Assembly (NCBI RefSeq): GCF_900316465.1
Contig: NZ_ONDD01000029.1
Coordinates: 1 to 28,738, forward strand
Direction: 5' to 3'
Length of the DNA stretch: 28,738 nt
From: an uncultured Fibrobacter sp.
GTDB taxonomy: Bacteria; Fibrobacterota; Fibrobacteria; Fibrobacterales; Fibrobacteraceae
Below the pieces are notes generated by a model. It saw nothing but the letters and a program-made list of their open reading frames with translations, was not told the DNA's origin and ran no database searches. Positions within the stretch are counted from its first letter, which is position 1, and every line of letters begins with the position of its first letter. The position numbers and the translations under genes were made by a program. Below, in pieces: positions 1 to 8,360 of the stretch.

Positions 1-325
1 CCCAGTCATGACCTAAGGCATCAACATTCTCAATTGTCTTTGTCTCTGTTGTGAAACGCATTTGTTCTGGATACTGAGATGCCATCTGAAGGAATAGCAC
101 TAAGCGCAGTTCTTTATCTAGTGTTTCCGTGAATGAGTAGTTCCAAAGGTAGTAGAACAAGTCGCTGCTTTGTGCTAGGAAACCATTCAGCAGTTCCTGA
201 TGATTGAAGGCTCTTGCCGTTTCAGTTTGTTCTTCCAGATAACTCTCGTCAATCTTTTCCGCAAGCCTCGACTTGATGTTTGCCTTCTTCGACAGGCGCT
301 TTCTGATGTTGTCCAGAATCTCAAG
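1..325 (-). CDS. Fragment of an unidentified protein, cut at both ends
   Basis: The minus strand is open in one frame from about position 330 to the left edge, giving roughly 108 residues that read as a natural soluble protein: a charged helical start (ILDNIRKRLSKKANIKSR), then LFYYLWNYSFTETLDKELRL and a last stretch ending FTTETKTIENVDALGHDW. There is no start codon or stop inside the window. The codons (TCA, TTA, CTA, AGA) and lower GC differ from the purine permease that begins at about 325. I do not recognise the family. The open frame could be chance, but the composition argues for real coding sequence. It appears to be joined to the permease by a break, either a contig chimera or a genomic rearrangement. 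Confidence 0.4.
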
Positions 326-1606
326 GGCGGCATCTTCATTGCCACCGTCATTGCGGCCGCCGTCGGTTCTGCCCTCATGGGCTTTGTCGCGAAATACCCC
401 TTTGCACTTGCCCCGGGCCTTGGCATTAACGCCTTCTTTGCCTACACCGTGGTGCTGAGCATGGGCTACAGCTGGCAATTCGCCTTGCTAGCCGTCTTTG
501 TCGAAGGCATCCTGTTCTTGATTCTCTCAGTCGTTCCTGTACGCGAAAAACTCTTTAACAGCATCCCTCTTTCGCTTAAATCGGGCGTTGCAGTCGGCAT
601 CGGCATATTCATCGCCTTTATCGCCTTGCAGGGCGGTAAAATCATCGTCGCTAACAACGCCACCATCGTAAGCCTCATCAACTTCCACATGGTCGACATG
701 CACACGAATGGCATCTGGGCAATCCTGACCCTGTTGGGCATTATCGTTACCTCGGCTTTCTTGATTAAAGGAATCCGCGGCGCCATCCTGCTGGGGATTT
801 TTGCGACCTGGCTGCTCGGCATTGTCACCGAATTTGTTGGAGTCTACGTTCCGAACCCGGAAGCCGGATTCCATTCCGTAATTCCGCAGTTCGGCGATTA
901 CCTGCAGAGCTTGGACCGTTCCTTCCGTGAATTCGGAGTCACTTGCGGTGCATTGTTCCACCCGGAATCCTGGACGCTTACCCGAGGCGACGCCATTGTC
1001 GGCCAGGGATTTTCGCTCATCAAGTCGCTGGACTTCTTTGTCGTGATTTTCGCCTTCTTCTTTGTAGACCTGTTCGATACGCTGGGCACCCTGATTGGCG
1101 TTTCACTCCGTGGCGGGTTCCTGAAAGAAGATGGCAAGCTCCCCCGCATTTCTCAAGCGCTTAGCTGCGATGCTATCGCCACCTCGATCGGAGCCATTTG
1201 CGGAACTTCGACCACGACCACCTACGTGGAAAGTGCCGCCGGTGTCGCCTACGGCGGAAAGACAGGCCTCACCGCCGTCTCGGTCGCTCTATTCTTCTTG
1301 CTTTCGCTTCTTTTTGCACCGGTATTCATGGCTATTCCGGGCTTTGCAACGGCCCCCGCGCTCATCATGGTTGCCTACTTCATGATGACTTCCATCGCCA
1401 AAATTGACTAGACCAACCCGAGAGAATCCATTCCCGCCTTTATCTGCATGATTGCCATGCCACTTACCTACTCCATTTCGGACGGCATCATGTTCGGCGT
1501 CATCTCTTACACCTTTGTGAATGCATTAACCGGCAAGATCAAGAATGTCCACTGGGTCATGATTGTGCTCACCGTGATATTCTTGCTCAAGTACGCTTTG
1601 ATGTAA
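322..1606 (+). pseudogene. NCS2-family purine permease (AdeP/PbuG-like), 5'-truncated and with an in-frame TAG
   Basis: From about 322 the plus strand encodes a hypoxanthine/guanine/adenine permease: GGIFIATVIAAAVGSALMGF, then PFALAPGLGINAFFAYTVVL (the APGxGxNAFF signature), FFFVDLFDTLGTLIGV and GTSTTTTYVESAAGVAYGG. The roughly 60 N-terminal residues, with the first membrane helix and the usual NP motif, are missing. An open frame from 200 merely reads through unrelated sequence. A TAG stop at 1409-1411 interrupts KID*TNPRESIPAF, where the family usually has Trp or Phe after the Asp (a TGG to TAG change would explain it). The same frame continues beyond it as PAFICMIAMPLTYSISDGIM and a final helix, ending at TAA 1604-1606. 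In intact form this is a proton-coupled nucleobase importer of the inner membrane. The double lesion suggests a pseudogene, or a chimeric contig end plus one base error. Confidence 0.8.
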
Positions 1607-1669
1607 TGGAAGAACTCGGCTTACGCAAAAATTTCTAAATTGCATCCCGCAAAAAACGAGGATTTTATA

Positions 1670-3094
1670 ATGGCTAAGACAACTGCAAAGAAAACTGAAA
1701 AGAAAGGCACCCAGACCAACATGTGGACCGGCCGTTTTGCTAGCGGCATGGCCCAGAGCATGGTGGACCTGAGCTTCAGCCTGCAATTCGACGCCGAACT
1801 CATCGAAGAAGACATCGAAGGCAGCATCGGCCACGGCAAGGGCCTGGTGGAATCCGGCGTGCTCAGCAAGGCCGACTACAAGAAGATTTGCGATGGCCTG
1901 GCCAGCATCCTCAAGGACTACAAGGCCGGCAAAAACCTTTGGCAGGAATCCGACGAAGACATCCACATGGCCGTGGAACGCGTGCTCACCGAACGCATCG
2001 GCGCCCTCGGCAAAAAGATTCACACGGGCCGCAGCCGTAACGACCAGGTTTGCACCGACTTCAAGCTCTACATGCGTCACCGCGCCGCCGAAATCCGCGC
2101 TCTCGAAGTTTCTTTGATGGAAACGGTTCTCGACCTCGCGAAAAAGTACTTCGGCAAGATGATGCCGGGTTACACCCACCTGCAGCAGGCACAGCCCATC
2201 TACTTCAGCCATTACCTGATGAGCATGTTCTTTGCCGTGAGCCGCGACGTGAAGCGCCTCGACAACTTCCTGGAACTGCATAGCGAACTTCCGCTGGGTA
2301 GCGGTGCCATGGCCGGTTCTGCATTCCCGTACCACCGCGCCCTCGTTGCAAAGGAACTCGGATTTAACGGCGTTAGCCCGAACAGCATCGACGCCGTGAG
2401 CCACCGCGACATGATGCTCGAATTCGAAGCGGACCTCGCCATCATTGCGAACACCATGAGCCGCTACGCCGAAGACTTTGTGAACTGGAGCACCAGCGAA
2501 TTCGGCTACCTCACCTTGCACGACGCTTTCTCTAGCGGTTCCTCGATGATGCCGCAGAAGAAGAACCCCGACTCCATGGAACTTATCCGCGGAAAGTCCG
2601 GCCGCATGCTCGGCAACTTCAGCGCCCTCTACACTCTGGTGAAGGGAGCGCCGCTCAGCTACAGCCGCGACCTGCAAGAAGACAAGGAACCGGTTTTCGA
2701 CTCCGTCCATAACGTGAAGGTGATTCTCCGCGTGATGAAGGAAGCCTTGGAAAGCGCTCGCTTTAATTTCGACAAGATGCACGCGAAGATGCTGCCGGCG
2801 CTGCTGGCTACCGACCTCGCAGACTTGCTGGTCGAATCCGGCGTGCCGTTCCGCGATGCCCACCACGTGGTCGGTAGCCTGGTCGGCGAAGCCGCCCGCC
2901 AAGGCCTCGAATTCACGGACCTCTCTGACGAGGCCTGGGCCAGCGCCGGTGTCCCGAACGTGAAGCAGATGAAGAAGACGCTCACGTTCGAATACAGCGT
3001 GTCCCGCCGTAACATCGAAGGCGGCACGGGTCCCAAATCCGTGAAGCAGCAGTTCAGCAAGGCCGAAGCTATCTTGAAGAAATTCAAGAAGTAG
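1670..3094 (+). CDS. argH: Argininosuccinate lyase
   Basis: This cytoplasmic enzyme splits argininosuccinate into arginine and fumarate, the last step of arginine synthesis. The protein belongs to the fumarase/aspartase superfamily. It begins with a Lys-rich tail of about 15 residues, then MWTGRFASGMAQSMVDLSFS, HTGRSRNDQV, a TSEFGYL stretch and the family signature GSSMMPQKKNPD near residue 290, with GYTHLQQAQPI in between. Its 474 residues are normal apart from the N-terminal tail. I chose ATG 1670, which follows a GAGG 8-9 nt upstream, rather than the in-frame ATG at 1640, which has no ribosome site and overlaps the likely promoter (TAAATTGC, 1636-1643). It stands alone: the ruined permease lies upstream, and the next gene converges on it with 6 bp between stop codons. 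Confidence 0.96.
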   Translation: MAKTTAKKTEKKGTQTNMWTGRFASGMAQSMVDLSFSLQFDAELIEEDIEGSIGHGKGLVESGVLSKADYKKICDGLASILKDYKAGKNLWQESDEDIHMAVERVLTERIGALGKKIHTGRSRNDQVCTDFKLYMRHRAAEIRALEVSLMETVLDLAKKYFGKMMPGYTHLQQAQPIYFSHYLMSMFFAVSRDVKRLDNFLELHSELPLGSGAMAGSAFPYHRALVAKELGFNGVSPNSIDAVSHRDMMLEFEADLAIIANTMSRYAEDFVNWSTSEFGYLTLHDAFSSGSSMMPQKKNPDSMELIRGKSGRMLGNFSALYTLVKGAPLSYSRDLQEDKEPVFDSVHNVKVILRVMKEALESARFNFDKMHAKMLPALLATDLADLLVESGVPFRDAHHVVGSLVGEAARQGLEFTDLSDEAWASAGVPNVKQMKKTLTFEYSVSRRNIEGGTGPKSVKQQFSKAEAILKKFKK

Positions 3095-3100
3095 TCTAAA

Positions 3101-4375
3101 CTACCAAAGATAAACACCTAGCGAGAGCGAGAATAGGTGACTCATAAAGCCCGCTTCGACGTGGTGTCCTTCGGTACATTCATCCGAATAAAGACTACAA
3201 CTGCGCCATTCGTCGCCTGATGAATACGTTCCAAATTGCATCATGTACTTAAAGCGCGCAATGAGGGCAAACGAGAGTCCGCCGATATGTTGCGGCTTTG
3301 TCGCGAGCAGGCGGACATCCGCATTAAGGCCGAGCAGCAACACCGTCGAGACTTCGGCGTCTGAAGTCATAAAGTTGTATTCCCCAACGCCAATAAAAGG
3401 TTCCGTCTTCAAGAATCTTGAATCGAACGCCGTAAAGCCCAGCGAAAGTCCCATCAATTCATCTTCGGAAGCATCCCAGCGGTAGCCCACTTCCCTATTT
3501 ATAAGCCCATAAGCCCAAAGCGCGTTAAGGGAGAGACGTCTAATCTGAAGGCTGACTTCACCAATAAAGGAAGAACCCATCTTGGTATCGAAAAAATCGG
3601 TGGCATCGCCCGTCATGAACCCAAGCCACTGGCCAATAAATAAGCCCAAACCACCTGTATAATACTTGTGCTTGAGCGGATCGACACGGAAATCGCGAAG
3701 GGGTTTCATCACCTTTTCGACATACGGAAGAGTCTGTTCGTCAAGGACCCTCGCATAAGGCGACGCCGGATACGTGTCTACGAATTTCTTGCCACGGTCC
3801 AAAAGCATGCCCGCACAAGTTGTGTCATTGATTTGTGTCCAGTGAATTGGACGACCGAGATAAGTATCAGACATCTTGACAATCGCAAGTTCTGAATAGA
3901 GGAGCAATCGATAGAGTTCCTTGTACTCATCCGAAACGTCCGAACTGTCTACGCGCGCACAAAGGGAATCGGCCTTCTGTAATGTGAACGGATGCAAATC
4001 ACGGTACAGGTATACAGCGAGCGGGTCCGGTTCTGTTACGCGAATATCCCTTTCCGGTTTGTACGTAGAATCAAGCAAAGTACGGCGCAAATCCGCATAA
4101 ATTTCGATACCTTGCGTGAAGTTTTTAAGTTCCATATTGATGAGGTATTCCTCGAAACGGGTAAGAGGCGCTCCCTCTTTCGCATTGGTTTTCAGGTAGT
4201 TGAAAGCCTGGTCCGCACGTTCGTGGTCACCCGACTCAAGCGAAGTCTTGAGTACATCGCGAGCACGTAAATAAAGCGTTCTCTTCGAAGGCTGCACGGA
4301 CGAATCTTGAGCCCAAGGCAGAGAAACGCCGAGCAACAAGAGGGCTACAAAAACGAGAGTTGAAAATCTTACCAT
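3101..4375 (-). CDS. Secreted helical/beta-barrel protein, second of a tandem paralogous pair
   Basis: I do not recognise a named family. A signal peptide (VALLLLGVSLPWAQ, cut after about residue 22) precedes a helical region of about 210 residues resembling a degenerate TPR-like solenoid. About 175 C-terminal residues then alternate polar and hydrophobic strands and end in SLSLGVYLW, the aromatic terminus typical of outer-membrane beta-barrels. It is paralogous to the gene just upstream: both have K(Y/F)YTGGLG at the helix-barrel junction, a (F/Y)DSR(F/Y)LK..P(F/Y)IG block and the G(V/L)YLW ending. Its ATG lies inside the last codons of that gene (ATGGTAA, 7-bp overlap) with no strong ribosome site, so translation is probably coupled. 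It is last in the five-gene operon. Outer-membrane location is inferred. Confidence 0.8.
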   Translation of the reverse strand: MVRFSTLVFVALLLLGVSLPWAQDSSVQPSKRTLYLRARDVLKTSLESGDHERADQAFNYLKTNAKEGAPLTRFEEYLINMELKNFTQGIEIYADLRRTLLDSTYKPERDIRVTEPDPLAVYLYRDLHPFTLQKADSLCARVDSSDVSDEYKELYRLLLYSELAIVKMSDTYLGRPIHWTQINDTTCAGMLLDRGKKFVDTYPASPYARVLDEQTLPYVEKVMKPLRDFRVDPLKHKYYTGGLGLFIGQWLGFMTGDATDFFDTKMGSSFIGEVSLQIRRLSLNALWAYGLINREVGYRWDASEDELMGLSLGFTAFDSRFLKTEPFIGVGEYNFMTSDAEVSTVLLLGLNADVRLLATKPQHIGGLSFALIARFKYMMQFGTYSSGDEWRSCSLYSDECTEGHHVEAGFMSHLFSLSLGVYLW

Positions 4376-5715
4376 AAATACAATCCAAGGCCAAAAGCAA
4401 AGAAGGGCGTTACACCGGAACCCTTGACAAACGTGTCGTCAAATTCCATATACGAAATACCGAACTTGCCGACCAGCGAGAAACTCGTGAGCATTGAGTT
4501 CGACAAGAGGAAATACGCCGTACCGAATTTGTAATCGACATTCACCGCCAAGGTATATGCGGCACTTTCTGCATACATATCATTGTCGCCCGCGCTTATG
4601 TATTCCTTTTCGCCACCAGGCATGGCCACATAGCAGTCTTTCTTGGCTTCAAGAATCATGGCTGGCATACCAAATCCAATATAGGGGCGAACCTTTAAAT
4701 AACGGCTATCGTAAACAACGTAACCTAACCCAAGCGAGTAGGTCGCAACGCCAGACGCACCGGAAGGCAGCAATTCAAAGGAGAACGAAACACGACTGAA
4801 TTGCAAGTAGATTTCAAGATAGATAGACGGGTCTTCATATTCAAACAGATCGGAGCGATACAAATTGTCCATCCCAAAGGCAAGACCGCCCGAGACCAGG
4901 AACAAGTTGACCCCGAGACCACCAGTATAGAATTTCTTGGCAATATTTTCTTCTTTGTGTTCTGCACGGTCCTGGAGCATGAATTCCAAAAAATCATTGC
5001 GGAAAAAAGGCCCTGCAACACTTTTTTCAATCCATTTCGCATCGGGGTGATCCGGATACTTATTGAGATACATTTGCGAAAGTCTTTTAATGCGTTCGTT
5101 AACCCTTTGGTCACTGTAGGCATCGCTCAAAAGCAAGAGTATCTTGAGTTCAAGTTTATCGCTTTCTGGTAACGAACTATTGTCAATATCATTTTCCACG
5201 TGGGCAAGAAGAGTTTTAGACGTATCATACGAGCTCAGAGAATTCTTAAGGTACTGCGCAAGTCCGTCATTTTCGAAAAAACGCACCTGCTCACTAATCA
5301 CCTCATGGTAGAATTGCTTATACAGATTCACTTCGTACTTTAGCAGCTGCGGCCACATTTTCTTGACAATAAACACCGCCTCGGCCTCTACATCGGCCAA
5401 CGGAACAAGGTCTTCTGTCCTCATGGCATGCAGTTCTTCGACACCTTGCGAAATCTGCGCGGTATCTCCCTGCTTTATGGATTCAAGGAGAGCTTCACGC
5501 CGCTGGTAAATCTTTTCCGTTTCCGTTCCCGATTCCGACATCAGCGATTGCTCAAACGCATCGCTCGTTGACATCGAAGTCGCGGTATCTGCAACATCCG
5601 TGGATTCCGAATCCTGCATCAGGGATTTTTCAAAGTCATCAAATTCACCGGCATAGGCAAATGGAGTTGCCAATAGAGCAACAGCAAAAAACAATTTCAA
5701 TCTACGTACAATCAC
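4369..5715 (-). CDS. Secreted helical/beta-barrel protein, first of a tandem paralogous pair
   Basis: The signal peptide LFFAVALLATPFAYA is followed by an acidic Ser/Asp-rich linker with two copies of a short motif (FDDFEKSLMQDSES and AFEQSLMSESG). A helical region (about residues 60-235, containing YLNKYPDHPDAKW, TPR-like) leads to a probable outer-membrane barrel of about 190 residues starting KKFYTGGLG and ending FGLGLYLW. No catalytic motif is visible. The GTG at 5715 is the preferred start because GGGGAGG lies 5 nt before it; the in-frame GTG at 5721 overlaps that ribosome site. Its 3' end overlaps its downstream paralog by 7 bp, and 11 bp separate its start from the lipoprotein gene before it. 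Partners encoded in the same operon are surface lipoproteins, so a cell-envelope role is likely; the exact function is unknown. Confidence 0.8.
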   Translation of the reverse strand: MIVRRLKLFFAVALLATPFAYAGEFDDFEKSLMQDSESTDVADTATSMSTSDAFEQSLMSESGTETEKIYQRREALLESIKQGDTAQISQGVEELHAMRTEDLVPLADVEAEAVFIVKKMWPQLLKYEVNLYKQFYHEVISEQVRFFENDGLAQYLKNSLSSYDTSKTLLAHVENDIDNSSLPESDKLELKILLLLSDAYSDQRVNERIKRLSQMYLNKYPDHPDAKWIEKSVAGPFFRNDFLEFMLQDRAEHKEENIAKKFYTGGLGVNLFLVSGGLAFGMDNLYRSDLFEYEDPSIYLEIYLQFSRVSFSFELLPSGASGVATYSLGLGYVVYDSRYLKVRPYIGFGMPAMILEAKKDCYVAMPGGEKEYISAGDNDMYAESAAYTLAVNVDYKFGTAYFLLSNSMLTSFSLVGKFGISYMEFDDTFVKGSGVTPFFAFGLGLYLW

Positions 5716-5726
5716 AAGCACCTCCC

Positions 5727-6161
5727 CTATTCCTTTGCCTTAGCCGCCTTGATTTGCTCCTGCCACTTGGTAATCAGCGGAGCCTCAGCGTACAATAAGT
5801 CAACATGCAAAGTCAGGCAGTGCGAAACTGTCGTCATATACTGTGTATACAAGTAAGCGGTCTTTGTTTCTGCGTTCTTGACGTAGACAATGTTTGCACC
5901 AACGCGCCTAGCCTCTTGACGCAAAAAATCAATCGTACCCATATCGGAACAACCCGAAGATGCTTCCGTCAGGATCGATCCGAGGAAATTGAATTCGGGC
6001 GGCAAAACCGGAATCGCGCGAGCATTCACGAAAATGACTTCAGAAAGCGAATCAAGCGGAGTCGGATTATTGGGCAAACCGACAGTGTGGTGCGGAGTAC
6101 CAAAACACGCCGAAAGGGACAGCGCCGCAAACATAAGGAGAACTAATCCAATATACTTCAT
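5727..6161 (-). CDS. Small lipoprotein with GAN motif (DUF4156/RcsF-like)
   Basis: A 144-residue protein with a classical lipoprotein signal: a hydrophobic stretch (YIGLVLLMFAALSLSAC) ending in the lipobox LSAC, so the mature protein should start at Cys19. The mature part contains FNFLGSILTEASSGCSDMG, then LRQEARRVGANIVYVKNAET and a second Cys in TTVSHCLTLHV. The FLG...C...A..lGAN.V pattern resembles the DUF4156/RcsF fold of small envelope lipoproteins. The two late cysteines (SGCSD and SHCLT) could form a disulphide. This assignment rests on a short motif and is tentative. Its ATG follows the previous stop by 1 bp, with GGGAG overlapping that gene's end, so it is co-transcribed and probably coupled. 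An envelope sensor or structural accessory is possible. Confidence 0.75.
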   Translation of the reverse strand: MKYIGLVLLMFAALSLSACFGTPHHTVGLPNNPTPLDSLSEVIFVNARAIPVLPPEFNFLGSILTEASSGCSDMGTIDFLRQEARRVGANIVYVKNAETKTAYLYTQYMTTVSHCLTLHVDLLYAEAPLITKWQEQIKAAKAKE

Positions 6162-6162
6162 A

Positions 6163-7038
6163 CTACAAATCTCCCACGCAGCGAACGTTCATATAATTGT
6201 CCCAATCCGGGTTCCAATTAGTCCCAAGATCCGAGCGATGGGAATACAGCGACAAAACATGAGCACCGCGGTAGCCACTAGTCACATCTGTCCAGAAAAC
6301 AGCCTCCTTACCAAAATAACTTATGGCGTTATAAGCGTATTCCTTGTAACCAGCCGGGTATGCATTAAAGCCGATTTCGTCTGTCCCTTGCGGCACGTCA
6401 TCCGAGTAATCCCAATAATCTTTCGATTTCAGAACATAACCATATTCGATACCCCCAATAAATTCAACGAGCTTTTCTACATCCTCTTCTGTAGGCATGC
6501 GCATTCCTTCGGGGCAAACACTAGAATAGTTCTCACCACCACTTGCGGCATCTTGCCACACATAATACCTACCACACTTGATGCCATATTCTTCGCATTT
6601 GGGATTGGTGCGGCTGTATTGTGTTTCATAATCCAGGTTCTCCGCCATCCATACCAAATCGTCTAGAATAATCACCTTATATACTTTTCCATCGCGGCTA
6701 TCAGAAATTTTTGCAGACTTTACCGTCTTGAACTTTTCATGGAGAGCCTTGATAGCGACCGTATCCTCGTTGACATCATGCAACTTCTTGTCTGTGTCGG
6801 CACTGCGCAGGGCAACCCAATAGCCTTTACTGCAGGCATAATCCTTCCTATGTTCATTCACATGAACGACAAGTCCTTCTCGATCGTCAGTGCAATCGGG
6901 AAGATCTCCTCTTGCCTGTGCATTGTACGAAGGAGAGCGATCATCGTAATTTTCACTGGGAGCATAGCCTACATCTGTTGAGCAAGCCCCCAAAAGAGAA
7001 ATTACCGAAGAGAACAGGAGATAACGTAATTTCTTCAT
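6163..7038 (-). CDS. FISUMP-domain lipoprotein (single domain)
   Basis: A 291-residue protein with a lipobox (SVISLLGAC, Cys19) and a low-complexity linker to about residue 45. A Cys-containing region follows (PDCTDDREGLVVHV...DYACSKGYWVAL), then one FISUMP domain from about residue 110 to the end: DSRDGKVYKVIILDDLVWMAENLDY, CGRYYVW, VCPEGMRMPTEEDVEKL, GFNAYPAGYK, NYMNVRCVGDL. FISUMP is a large paralogous family of Fibrobacter surface and secreted proteins. Its fold appears related to the fibrobacter/Bacteroides 'sulfatase-modifying'-like C-type folds, but its biochemical role is not established. The gap to the upstream FISUMP gene is only 38 bp. No good ribosome site precedes the ATG; an AT-rich TATTTTAT (about 7057-7050) might be a secondary promoter. 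It is the second gene of the operon. Confidence 0.88.
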   Translation of the reverse strand: MKKLRYLLFSSVISLLGACSTDVGYAPSENYDDRSPSYNAQARGDLPDCTDDREGLVVHVNEHRKDYACSKGYWVALRSADTDKKLHDVNEDTVAIKALHEKFKTVKSAKISDSRDGKVYKVIILDDLVWMAENLDYETQYSRTNPKCEEYGIKCGRYYVWQDAASGGENYSSVCPEGMRMPTEEDVEKLVEFIGGIEYGYVLKSKDYWDYSDDVPQGTDEIGFNAYPAGYKEYAYNAISYFGKEAVFWTDVTSGYRGAHVLSLYSHRSDLGTNWNPDWDNYMNVRCVGDL

Positions 7039-7076
7039 CGTGATTATATATAAAATATGCGAGTTTATTCAAAAAA

Positions 7077-8360
7077 CTATTCTTCGATGCACCTGACCGA
7101 GAAGGCATTTTTAGCATCCTTCTCCTCTATCGAGATTTTCTCATCGTAATAACGCAGCCAAAGCACCGACTTATCGCTCCCCCACATGTAGGAACTGTAA
7201 GTCACGTCGAAGAAATCTCCCGATTCGCGACCACCCGCAGGCATGGCGTTAAAGCCCATGTAATTCGTTCCACGAGAGCCCTTATCCGTCCAACCATCAC
7301 GAGAACGCAAAGAGCTTCCAAAGCCCACGGCACCATAAATAGTCTGGAAATCACTCTTTGTCGGAAGACGCCAACCTTCAGGACAAACCGTTTGAGCAGC
7401 CTCGAAAGAATACAAGCGGCCATACTTGTCGCAATTCTTTTCGTCATCGTTGTAGCACCAACTGTCATCAGTCTTCACCGCCGCATTTTCGGCCATCCAG
7501 TTCTGAGTACCGATTTTAATCGTCTTATAGGACTTTCCGTCAATTTCCATTTGACCATAATCAAAAGGAATATTATCGAGGTAAGACGAATCCACGTTCC
7601 CTTCGATTTTAGCACTCGCGGTACTCATGGCGAGAATGCAGCGAACCGACATGCCGTGGTCTTTGTAATAATTTCCATTATCCAAATGAGCGTTGTCGTA
7701 ACGAAGAGTCCATCCGGAACTTGTAGCCGCATCTACCTGGGCACTTGACCAGAAGAATGCATACTTGCCAGCACTCATAAAACCGCCTTCGCTGTTACGA
7801 CGGCCAGCCGGGAGGGCGGCAAAGCCAGAACGGTTGAGAGCCTTGGGAATATTGTCTTCGTCTTCCCAGCCTTCGACAGCCTTCATATCGGCTCCAATCG
7901 GATCCCCACCATTCGTGAACATGAGATATTGAGCAAGGTTTTGCCAATCATCAACCGTAGGAAGCCTCCAGTTTTCGGGACAAATCCCATGCACCCCATA
8001 CGTATAGTCATACGTGTACGTTGCCAAACTGGAATTGTATTTTGATTCCAAATTCATTGCGGCAGTCCAGGAATACAACGGGCCATAGATTTCGCAATCG
8101 CCGTCATCTTCGTGGCACCACATATTGCCTTTCAAATTGGGAGTCTTGGAGCTATCGGCATAGCGCAGGTTTTCGGCCATCCAAAGTTGACCATTTACCT
8201 GAACCACGGAATACTTTTGACCGTCTCGATCATCCGTAAACTTACCATTGGTCAACTTTACCGACAAAGTCGCACCATCATTCCAATCGTAATTGGCCGA
8301 CTCATCATCGCAAGCCACAAACCACGCCAAACAAGCCAATGAAAGAACGAGTCTTTTCAT
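7077..8360 (-). CDS. FISUMP-domain lipoprotein with two tandem FISUMP domains
   Basis: A 427-residue lipoprotein (SLACLAWFVAC, Cys17) whose mature end begins Cys-Asp-Asp-Glu-Ser, an acidic cluster. Domain 1 runs from about residue 38 to 243: TDDRDGQKYSVVQVNGQLWM, then AENLRYAD, YGPLYSWTAAM, ICPENWRLPTVDDWQNL, GFAALPAGRR, GMSVRCI. Domain 2 runs from about 272 to the end: IDGKSYKTIKIGTQNWMAEN, CDKYGRLYSF, VCPEGWRLPTKSDFQ, GFNAMPAGGR, FSVRCIEE. Cysteines flank the YG(R/P)LYSW and CPE(G/N)WRLPT blocks in both copies. As first gene of the operon it has its own promoter (TATATTTA, 8397-8390) and a strong ribosome site (AAAGGAGG, 4 nt before ATG). Surface adhesion or substrate contact is a reasonable guess in this genus but is not shown by the sequence. 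Confidence 0.92.
   Translation of the reverse strand: MKRLVLSLACLAWFVACDDESANYDWNDGATLSVKLTNGKFTDDRDGQKYSVVQVNGQLWMAENLRYADSSKTPNLKGNMWCHEDDGDCEIYGPLYSWTAAMNLESKYNSSLATYTYDYTYGVHGICPENWRLPTVDDWQNLAQYLMFTNGGDPIGADMKAVEGWEDEDNIPKALNRSGFAALPAGRRNSEGGFMSAGKYAFFWSSAQVDAATSSGWTLRYDNAHLDNGNYYKDHGMSVRCILAMSTASAKIEGNVDSSYLDNIPFDYGQMEIDGKSYKTIKIGTQNWMAENAAVKTDDSWCYNDDEKNCDKYGRLYSFEAAQTVCPEGWRLPTKSDFQTIYGAVGFGSSLRSRDGWTDKGSRGTNYMGFNAMPAGGRESGDFFDVTYSSYMWGSDKSVLWLRYYDEKISIEEKDAKNAFSVRCIEE

Noticed and set aside
1409..1606. TAG recoded as an amino acid (stop codon reassignment or pyrrolysine)
   Set aside because: Other genes here (argH, barrel 2, the single-domain FISUMP gene) end at TAG in the expected place, and there are no pyl genes; a point mutation or error is simpler.
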